Shown: positions 38,004-43,113 of the stretch, piece by piece
Position numbering within the stretch: the first letter of the stretch is position 1
Layout: every line of letters begins with the position of its first letter
Origin: Myxococcales bacterium
GTDB lineage: Bacteria; Lernaellota; Lernaellaia; Lernaellales; Lernaellaceae
Direction of reading: 5' to 3'
Assembly: GCA_012517325.1 (NCBI GenBank)
Contig: JAAYVF010000094.1
Span: forward strand, 1-43,113
DNA: 43,113 bases
The notes under the pieces: generated by a model
Database searches by the model: none
What the model saw: the letters and a program-made list of their open reading frames with translations, nothing else
Told to the model about the DNA's origin: nothing
Made by a program: the position numbers and the translations under genes

Positions 38004-39032
38004 TCAGAAGCCGCAACCACTGTCGTCGTTGTCGTCATCATCATCGTCGCCGGCCGCATCGTCGTCGGTTTCGCCGGCGGAATCGTCATCATCGTCGCCG
38101 GCCGCATCGTCATTGGTGGCGTCGTCATCGGGGGGCGTGGCGTCGTCGTCTGCCGTGTCGTCATCCAAAATGGTGCCGTCGTCGGGCGTGCCGCAGTTCG
38201 ACAGCGTCAGGCCGAGCTCGTAGTTCGAAAAATTCGCCACCTCGTGCACCGGTTGCCAATTCTTGCCGATGAGCCAGCCGCCGCCCGGATTGATGTACAT
38301 CGCCGGGTCGCCGCCGCCGGCCGCCGAAAGCGCCCAGTACCAGAACACGTCGGTTTCCCAGGTGACCCAATCGAGATACAGCATCACCCAATAATGCCCG
38401 GGCGGCAGGCCCGACGCGGTGTCGGTGGCGAACAACGTGATGCCGTTATGGTAGTCGCGGTCGAACGAAATGCGCGGATCGTTGTACGACCAGTAATCCG
38501 ACCACACCGGCGCGTCGCCGCCCTCGGGATAGCCCGCCGGATGGCCGTCCTGATCGCGGTAGATCAACACGTGAAAACCGGTCGCGTGCCCGGGATCGCC
38601 GCCATCGGTGCCGCAACCGTTGAAGTCGAAGCGGTCGATCACCCACCGCTGATCCGTGGGCACGGTGAAATCCTCCGCCGAATAGGCGTTGTAGTTCGCG
38701 TAATCCTCCGCGAACTGGGTGGACAAAACGCCGGTGACCGGCTCCAGGTCCATTTCCTGGTGCAGATATTCGCCGCAGGTCAGACAGGTTTGCTCCCACC
38801 CGCAGGCCTGACCGGACGCCGCGCAGTTGACGCAGGCCGCGCCGCCCGTGCCGCATTGGTTGTCCGCGGTGCCCGGCTGACAAAGGAAGCCGAGGCAGCA
38901 GCCGTCGGGACAGGTCGCGGCATTGCAGGCCGCGAAGAGCGGCGTCGCCGGCCCGATCCAGAACAACAAAACGACGAAGGCCGGAAAAATCGCGCGAAAC
39001 CAAATCGAATAACGGTTCTTTGGCGGCTTCAT
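38004..39032 (-). CDS. secreted Cys-rich protein with Asp-rich C-terminal tail
   Basis: A 342-residue protein with an N-terminal signal (a hydrophobic stretch from about residue 12 to 33, then FAACN). Cys-rich segments follow (CPDGCC, CQPG, CGTGGAACVNC, CGWEQTCLTC). A central domain of about 180 residues with many Tyr, Trp and Asp (DRFDFNGCGTDGGDP, YWSYNDPRISFDRDYH) looks like a beta-sandwich; I cannot name it. The last ~60 residues are runs of Asp with Ala and Asn, ending SGCGF. It shares the Asp-run style with the two neighbouring lipoproteins but not their domains. Start at 39032 with GGGAGAG. Extracellular. Confidence 0.75.
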   Translation of the reverse strand: MKPPKNRYSIWFRAIFPAFVVLLFWIGPATPLFAACNAATCPDGCCLGFLCQPGTADNQCGTGGAACVNCAASGQACGWEQTCLTCGEYLHQEMDLEPVTGVLSTQFAEDYANYNAYSAEDFTVPTDQRWVIDRFDFNGCGTDGGDPGHATGFHVLIYRDQDGHPAGYPEGGDAPVWSDYWSYNDPRISFDRDYHNGITLFATDTASGLPPGHYWVMLYLDWVTWETDVFWYWALSAAGGGDPAMYINPGGGWLIGKNWQPVHEVANFSNYELGLTLSNCGTPDDGTILDDDTADDDATPPDDDATNDDAAGDDDDDSAGETDDDAAGDDDDDDNDDSGCGF

Positions 39033-39174
39033 TTTCTCTCCCTGGTCGGTCGACCGCGCCGGTCATTCGGCGCGGCGGAGCCGTCGGAATTTTTATGGAT
39101 CGCATCGTACACAATCGCCGGGAAAAGGCCAAACGGCCATCCCGGCGAAACCGCAAAATATTGATTGGCGCGAT

Positions 39175-39792
39175 TCAGCCGCGCACGCAGAAAAAGGCTT
39201 GCGCCATGAAACCCTTGCTTTCGGGAAAAATTTCCGCGCAACCGAAACCAAGCAGCCAGACTCCCAAGGTCGTATCCCCGTCTGGATATTGGATCGGCGT
39301 CGTCGACCAGTATCCGTTGTCGCTGCCGCTCAGCTCGTTCGGCCAATAATACCCGTCCGCCGGCCCATCCCCGCAATAGCAACGAATGCAATCGTCCAAA
39401 CACGATTCGACGATACAGTTTTCCGTCACCCCGCAAGCGCCGTCTTCCTCCATGTTCGGACAACCGCGTACCAACGAGCGAAGTTCGGTGATCGTCGGCA
39501 ACCGCCAATCGGTGAAACCGCCGCCGACCATCCGTTCGCAATAGGATTTCGCTTCATTCCAGAGCATCCGGTTTTCCTCATCCTGGGCCTGGACCTGCCA
39601 GGTCAGCCCGGTCGAGGAATCCAGCCACACTTGGCCCGCGGGAACGGTATCGGCCGCAGTGTCATCGCCCGCGTCGTCGTCACCGCCGGTGTCGTCGTCG
39701 TTGTCATTGTCGTCGTCGTCGCCGCAGGTAAAGGCCGCCAACGTCAAAAAAGCGAAGAGTACAAGTCCCCAGATAAACCGATCGCCGGTCAT
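39175..39792 (-). CDS. DUF1566-domain lipoprotein with Asp-rich linker
   Basis: A 205-residue protein. The signal ends in AAFTC, a lipobox-like Cys, followed by an Asp-run linker (DDDDNDNDDDT and DDDAGDDTAAD). The mature domain is DUF1566-like, with signature features VWLDSSTGLTW, WNEAKSYCE, FTDWRLPTITELRSLV and YWSTT, a fold seen in many surface lipoproteins. It also has several extra Cys pairs. The start at 39792 has GGGAGG ahead of it. No role is known; being in a row with two other Asp-rich exported proteins, it is probably part of the cell surface. Confidence 0.85.
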   Translation of the reverse strand: MTGDRFIWGLVLFAFLTLAAFTCGDDDDNDNDDDTGGDDDAGDDTAADTVPAGQVWLDSSTGLTWQVQAQDEENRMLWNEAKSYCERMVGGGFTDWRLPTITELRSLVRGCPNMEEDGACGVTENCIVESCLDDCIRCYCGDGPADGYYWPNELSGSDNGYWSTTPIQYPDGDTTLGVWLLGFGCAEIFPESKGFMAQAFFCVRG

Positions 39793-39834
39793 TTTAATAC
39801 CTCCCGCCAAGATCATGTTCGAAATGGAATGACT

Positions 39835-40605
39835 TTATTTTAAATTGGCGACCGTATCGTTGGCAATTCGCCCCCATTGGCCTTGCTTCATTCGCCGGAA
39901 AGAAAAGGGAAGCAACATCGGAACATCCTCCTGATACCGGCGATAAGCGGCGCCGAACTGCGCGACCAGATCCCGTTCCTCCCAGCGGGTGGCGACGACG
40001 ATCCAGGCCGTGAAGAGCACGTTGGAGAGAAGCATGTCGGTCGTGAGGGCAGGTACGGACCAGAAGGCGATGAGTACGAAGAAGTAGAGCGGGTGCCGGA
40101 CGAGGCGATAGGGCCCCTGGATCGCGAGTCCCTCCGGCTGATTGGTCTTGCCGTGTAGGTGCGCCCGCAACGGGGATAGCCCCAGCGGATCGAAGCCTCC
40201 CTTACCCAGGGACCAGGCTCCCCAGAAGAACCCCGCCGCGGCCAGCAGCGACAGCCCCGTCGGCAGCCAACGGACCGGACCCGTCAGCGTGAAGAGCGTC
40301 TCGTCCGTCCGCTGCCAGAAAACCACCAGGAGGGCGAGCGCCACGCCGGAAGCGATCGCGTAAACGGAAGGATAGAAGTAGGCAGGGATAAATGAGCTGG
40401 CCCAGCGCTTAAACTTACGGCGGATCATGCCGCTGTGCTGGACGAAGAACAGCAGGCAGAGGAAGGCGTCGAGCGACAGGCGTTCCGCCGACGAAAGCGA
40501 CGTAAAAGCGGGGCCGATGCCGGGGAAATGAAGCAACAAAACGATGGACCCGCCGCCGACCAGGATGGCGAACGCGATCAACACATAAGCAACCAGGTTT
40601 TTCAT
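39835..40605 (-). CDS. isoprenylcysteine carboxyl methyltransferase-like membrane protein
   Basis: A 256-residue polytopic membrane protein with about five or six hydrophobic segments and the hallmark GPYRLVRHPLYFFVL and ERDLVAQFG segments of the ICMT/PEMT/NnrU superfamily. These enzymes methylate lipids, protein C-termini or, in bacteria, unknown small molecules at the membrane. The start at 40605 is preceded by AGGAGG. It is divergent from the AhpD-ECF-ChrA operon, and a candidate ECF promoter pointing towards it lies at 40808-40834; its leader would be about 195 bases and hold several hairpins. Confidence 0.8.
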   Translation of the reverse strand: MKNLVAYVLIAFAILVGGGSIVLLLHFPGIGPAFTSLSSAERLSLDAFLCLLFFVQHSGMIRRKFKRWASSFIPAYFYPSVYAIASGVALALLVVFWQRTDETLFTLTGPVRWLPTGLSLLAAAGFFWGAWSLGKGGFDPLGLSPLRAHLHGKTNQPEGLAIQGPYRLVRHPLYFFVLIAFWSVPALTTDMLLSNVLFTAWIVVATRWEERDLVAQFGAAYRRYQEDVPMLLPFSFRRMKQGQWGRIANDTVANLK

Positions 40606-40625
40606 GACTTTCCTCCTGCCCATCG

Positions 40626-40642
40626 AGCAGACTGTTGAAAAA
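40626..40642 (+). repeat. dispersed repeat AGCAGRCTGTTGAARAA, copy 1
   Basis: AGCAGACTGTTGAAAAA is nearly identical to AGCAGGCTGTTGAAGAA at 42971-42987. The two copies flank the AhpD-ECF-ChrA unit, and the first opens the hairpin at 40634. Confidence 0.5.
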
Positions 40643-40664
40643 GGCCGTCCTGGCCTTTTTCAAC
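40634..40664. repeat. 13-bp stem hairpin in the leader
   Basis: GTTGAAAAAGGCC (40634-40646) and GGCCTTTTTCAAC (40652-40664) are perfect inverted arms around a 5-base loop. On either strand it can act as a weak GC stem followed by T5, so it may be a terminator or attenuator just ahead of the methyltransferase start (40605). Confidence 0.7.
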
Positions 40665-40699
40665 CGCGCTCAACAAAAAGCGTGGTTTTTATTTCGCTT

Positions 40700-40732
40700 C
40701 ATTTTCGGCAATTTCGGAAGTTGCCGAAAATG
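40700..40732. repeat. 12-bp stem inverted repeat
   Basis: CATTTTCGGCAA (40700-40711) and TTGCCGAAAATG (40721-40732) are perfect inverted arms with a 9-base loop. It is the middle of a row of hairpins in a gene-free stretch (40606-40931). Confidence 0.75.
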
Positions 40733-40754
40733 GCGATCCATCCCTGAATCGCAC

Positions 40755-40798
40755 GCCGGGTGTTTTTCAACACCCGGCTAGGGCGCACTTCGTTGCGC
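40755..40798. repeat. two adjacent hairpins
   Basis: GCCGGGTGTT (40755-40764) pairs with AACACCCGGC (40769-40778), loop TTTC. Right next to it GCGCA (40783-40787) pairs with TGCGC (40794-40798). They lie between the hairpins above and the leftward ECF-type promoter. Confidence 0.7.
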
Positions 40799-40807
40799 AC
40801 CGAACCA

Positions 40808-40834
40808 GACGTTTCCCGACTGCTCAAGGTTACA
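40808..40834 (-). promoter_or_regulatory. leftward ECF-type promoter (TGTAACC, 16 bp, CGTC)
   Basis: Read on the minus strand: TGTAACC (40834-40828), a 16-bp spacer, then CGTC (40811-40808), followed by TGG. It is a mirror image of the rightward element at 40856-40882. It points to the methyltransferase gene that starts at 40605. Confidence 0.7.
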
Positions 40835-40855
40835 GAAAATCTCACCGCCGGTTCC

Positions 40856-40882
40856 TGTAACCTCGACCGCCCGAAATACGTC
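40856..40882 (+). promoter_or_regulatory. rightward ECF-type promoter (TGTAACC, 16 bp, CGTC)
   Basis: TGTAACC (40856-40862) lies 16 bp before CGTC (40879-40882), with the same spacing and the same TGG after it as the leftward copy. The AhpD-like start is 50 bp downstream at 40932. It fits the -35/-10 style of ECF sigma factors such as sigma-X-type promoters, and the second gene of the operon is an ECF sigma factor, so autoregulation is likely. Confidence 0.75.
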
Positions 40883-40931
40883 TGGTATTTGAGCGCCGAG
40901 AATGGCCGGCGCATGACAGACAGGAGGAAAA

Positions 40932-41201
40932 ATGTCCATTGACGAAAAGACGACGCTCTTGGTATGCATCGGAGCAGCGATGGCCGCCAACTGCGGACCC
41001 TGCTTCGAGCACTACTACGGTAAGGCAACGGCGGTAGGCATCACCGCCAGTGAGATCGCCGAGGTCCTCGAGGTGTCGGCGAAGGTGAAGAAGGGGGCCC
41101 ACCTCGCGCTGCTGAACCGCATCAGCGACCTGATGAAGGGCAACGCGAAGCGGGACGCGCCCTGTGGTGAGCCGAACACCTCTGGTTGTTGCTGCGGGTG
41201 A
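40932..41201 (+). CDS. AhpD-like (carboxymuconolactone decarboxylase family) protein
   Basis: An 89-residue single-domain protein. The redox motif CGPC is at residues 21-24, with an EHYYGKA helix after it holding the conserved His, as in AhpD-type alkylhydroperoxidases. The C-terminus is Cys-rich (Cys77 and CCC at 85-87), unusual for the family and perhaps metal-binding. It would use a thiol pair for peroxide or disulphide chemistry. It is the first gene of the operon driven by the rightward ECF promoter and is followed 20 bp later by the sigma factor. ECF sigma factors are known to control carboxymuconolactone decarboxylase-like genes in other bacteria. Confidence 0.88.
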   Translation: MSIDEKTTLLVCIGAAMAANCGPCFEHYYGKATAVGITASEIAEVLEVSAKVKKGAHLALLNRISDLMKGNAKRDAPCGEPNTSGCCCG

Positions 41202-41221
41202 CCACACCAAGGAGACGAGGC

Positions 41222-41803
41222 TTGGACTGGTGGGAACTTTATGATCGCTGGTACGGCCCGGTGCGGGCGTTCCTGGCCGCGCGCCTGCGCGATGAAGCGG
41301 CGGCCGACGATCTGGCGCAAGAGACATTCGCCCGCGTTCACACATCCCTGGCCGAGTTGCGCGATCCGGAAAAGGCGAAGGCCTGGGTATTTCGCATCGC
41401 GCACAACCTATATGTGGACCGGGTGCGCGCGGGTCAGCGGGAACCTTCGACGACCAACGAAGACGAAGAGGAATCGCGCACGGAAGATCCCGCCAGCGAG
41501 GCGTTCGTCGGCGAGATCGAGCGCCAGGAGATGAGCCAATGCGTCCGGGACAAGATCGCCTTATTGCCCGAACCGCTCCGGACCGTGCTCGTGCTGTTCG
41601 ATCAAGAGGAGTTTTCCCACCAGGAGATCGCCGAGCTGCTGGGCCTGAGCATCGGCGCGGTGAAGGTCCGACTGCACCGCGCTCGGCGGGCGCTGAAGGA
41701 AATCCTCCAGCGCGAATGTTCGTTCGAGATCGACGGGCGCAGCGTCCTGGTGTGCAGCCCCTGTAAACCGCCGGCGGATCCGCGCGACAAACCTCAATGG
41801 TAA
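41222..41803 (+). CDS. ECF RNA polymerase sigma factor with Cys-containing tail
   Basis: A 193-residue sigma-70 family ECF factor. Region 2 runs from about residue 5 to 70 (DDLAQETFARVH for -10 recognition) and region 4 from about 105 to 160 (EFSHQEIAELLGLSIGAVKVRLHRARRAL). The last ~30 residues contain Cys166, Cys178 and Cys181 in a pattern like CxFxxDxRxxLxCxPC. This resembles the C-terminal cysteine-rich domain of metal-responsive CorE-type (ECF44) factors, which act without a separate anti-sigma factor; none is seen here. I choose a TTG start at 41222 because AAGGAG lies before it; a GTG at 41198 overlaps the previous gene. It overlaps the ChrA start, so it is coupled to it. Confidence 0.9.
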   Translation: MDWWELYDRWYGPVRAFLAARLRDEAAADDLAQETFARVHTSLAELRDPEKAKAWVFRIAHNLYVDRVRAGQREPSTTNEDEEESRTEDPASEAFVGEIERQEMSQCVRDKIALLPEPLRTVLVLFDQEEFSHQEIAELLGLSIGAVKVRLHRARRALKEILQRECSFEIDGRSVLVCSPCKPPADPRDKPQW

Positions 41804-42972
41804 TTGTATTGCCTCCCTCCATCCGCCAATCGCCGTCGCTGACCGAGCTTTTCGCCTCGTTCCTGCGGCTCGGCGCGACCGCCTTCGGCGGGCCGGCGAT
41901 GATCGCTTACATCCAAAAACTCGCCGTGACAAAAAAGGGTTGGTTGACCCCGGAGGATTTCAAGAACGGCGTGGCGCTGTGCCAGACGATCCCCGGCGCG
42001 ACCGCCATGCAGTGCGCCGCCTACGTCGGCTGGCGAACCCGGGGTCTGCTGGGGGCCATCGCCGCCTTTACCGGCTTCGGCTTGCCGGCTTTTTTGGTCA
42101 TGGTCGGACTCGCGATCGTGTATCGCCGGGCGGCCGGCCTTCCCGACTCGGCCGCCGCCTTGACCGGGTTGCGCGTGATCGTCGTGACGTTGGTCGCGAA
42201 CGCGACCTGGACCTTCGGTCGGTCGTGGGTGAAGGACTGGCGGGAAGCCTTGCTGGTTTTCCTGGCGGCGGTTTTTTTCCTGTCCGGAATCAGTCCCTTC
42301 GCTTGTCTGCTCGGCGCGGGCGTGGCGGGCGGCGTTTTTTTCCGAGACCGGAAGAACGAAAGCGCCGGGCCGGTAGTCTCGGACGACCGTTCGTCATGGT
42401 CGCCGCTGCTTTTGCTGGTCGCGGCCGCGGTCTTTCTCGTTATTTTTCTCGCCTGGGATCGGAAGTTGGCGACCATCGCCTTGATCATGATGAAGGTGGA
42501 CGCCTTCGCGTTCGGCGGCGGTTTCGCGGCCCTGCCGCTGATGCTTCACGAAGCGGTCGGTGTGCACGGGTGGCTGTCATCGTCCGCCATCATGGACGGC
42601 ATCGCCCTCGGACAAGTGACGCCGGGGCCGATCGTCATCACGGCGACCTTCATCGGTTATCAGGCCGCGGGCGCCGCCGGAGCCGTCGCGGCGACGGTCG
42701 GCATTTTCCTGCCGTCGCTTTTCATCGTCACGTTTGTCGAGCCGTATTTCCGGCGCCTGCAGTCCTCGCCCACTTTTCGCGGCGTGACCAGGGGCCTGAC
42801 GCTGTCGTTCGTCGGGCTATTAATTTCGGTGACCATACACTTCGCCCAGGCGGCGCCGTGGAGCATCCGTTCCGGGATCATCGCCGCGCTGGCGATGGCG
42901 GCGCTGCTTTGCAAGGTCGATCTGCTTTGGGTCGTCTTGGCCGGCGCCGTCGTTTCGGTGATCCTGCTTTAG
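41797..42972 (+). CDS. chrA: chromate transporter, two-domain (ChrA)
   Basis: A 391-residue CHR-family membrane protein with two homologous halves: the first carries FGGPAMIAY near residue 30 and the second FGGGFAALPLM near 240, both with many hydrophobic helices. ChrA exports chromate in exchange for, or in competition with, sulphate. The ATG at 41797 lies inside the end of the sigma gene (7-base overlap). Its place in the operon after an ECF factor suggests stress-controlled oxyanion efflux. A short repeat related to 40626 begins at its stop. 42973-43113 holds no gene I recognise. Confidence 0.92.
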   Translation: MVIVLPPSIRQSPSLTELFASFLRLGATAFGGPAMIAYIQKLAVTKKGWLTPEDFKNGVALCQTIPGATAMQCAAYVGWRTRGLLGAIAAFTGFGLPAFLVMVGLAIVYRRAAGLPDSAAALTGLRVIVVTLVANATWTFGRSWVKDWREALLVFLAAVFFLSGISPFACLLGAGVAGGVFFRDRKNESAGPVVSDDRSSWSPLLLLVAAAVFLVIFLAWDRKLATIALIMMKVDAFAFGGGFAALPLMLHEAVGVHGWLSSSAIMDGIALGQVTPGPIVITATFIGYQAAGAAGAVAATVGIFLPSLFIVTFVEPYFRRLQSSPTFRGVTRGLTLSFVGLLISVTIHFAQAAPWSIRSGIIAALAMAALLCKVDLLWVVLAGAVVSVILL

Positions 42973-42987
42973 CAGGCTGTTGAAGAA
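42971..42987 (+). repeat. dispersed repeat AGCAGRCTGTTGAARAA, copy 2
   Basis: AGCAGGCTGTTGAAGAA begins within the chrA stop codon. It differs from the copy at 40626-40642 at two positions. Elements with this start are commonly seen between bacterial genes; function unknown. Confidence 0.5.
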
Positions 42988-43113
42988 TCGACTTTCCGGC
43001 ATGATTTTTCGAAGTGAAGCGGGTTGATGGCGGTTGCGGCAGCAAAAACGGCGATCGCTGGTGGGATATTTGGTGCCGCCGGGGCGGCGCGGGCCGCCCG
43101 GCGGGCGGCTCGA

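Overview
The window is a GC-rich bacterial chromosome segment with dense, mostly short-gapped genes. Content points to an anaerobe: two [FeFe] hydrogenases, a glycyl radical enzyme, an adenosylcobalamin-dependent ribonucleotide reductase, flavin-dependent thymidylate synthase and a selenoprotein. Three secreted or lipid-anchored proteins carry long Asp runs, a style I associate with uncultured deltaproteobacteria-like or candidate-phylum lineages (for example Lernaellota). That placement is inference; no rRNA or tRNA is present in the window.

Layout. 1-6463: a GT-C type membrane glycosyltransferase, then on the minus strand a CocE/S15-type hydrolase and PEP carboxylase. 6680-11668 (minus): dCMP deaminase, class II ribonucleotide reductase (with a candidate NrdR box pair upstream) and ThyX, a deoxynucleotide/dTMP block. 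11758-18421 (minus): a hydrogenase operon that ends in a strong terminator. Its order is receiver protein, HydC (NuoE-like), HydB (NuoF-like), HydA, a LarC1-only protein, then a Desulfovibrio-type large subunit and a Tat-targeted small subunit. It therefore encodes one cytoplasmic NAD-linked and one probably exported [FeFe] hydrogenase. 18654-19637 (plus): an enoyl-CoA hydratase/isomerase followed by a short SelW-like selenoprotein with an in-frame UGA and a recognisable bacterial SECIS hairpin. 19650-24741: a TPR lipoprotein, an unrecognised protein, and a serine hydroxymethyltransferase fused to glycine-cleavage T protein, closed by a terminator.

24742-28822 is a visibly AT-rich island. It holds a decayed IS630-type transposase, a large PD-(D/E)xK nuclease-like protein with a C-terminal SEC-C motif, and a 5'-truncated Orc1/Cdc6-like AAA+ ATPase just upstream of the nuclease. 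It looks like the remnant of a transferred, possibly defence-related module. 28822-31750 returns to GC-rich genes: an SGNH-like hydrolase, a SAM methyltransferase and a TetR regulator. 31840-35181 is a single polypeptide joining a radical SAM activating enzyme to a glycyl radical enzyme, closed by a UUCG-loop terminator. 35265-39792 holds two alpha/beta hydrolases and three Asp-rich exported proteins.

39835-42972 is a compact regulatory unit: an isoprenylcysteine methyltransferase-like membrane protein on the minus strand, and an AhpD-like protein, an ECF sigma factor with a Cys-containing tail, and a ChrA transporter on the plus strand. Between the two arms lie two divergent copies of the same ECF-type promoter (TGTAACC, 16 bp, CGTC). 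This suggests the sigma factor drives both arms, probably in a metal or oxyanion stress response.

The best candidates for new biology are the activase-glycyl radical enzyme fusion, the UGA-containing SelW-like gene, the mirror-image ECF promoters, the LarC1-only protein inside an [FeFe] hydrogenase operon, and the ATPase-nuclease island.
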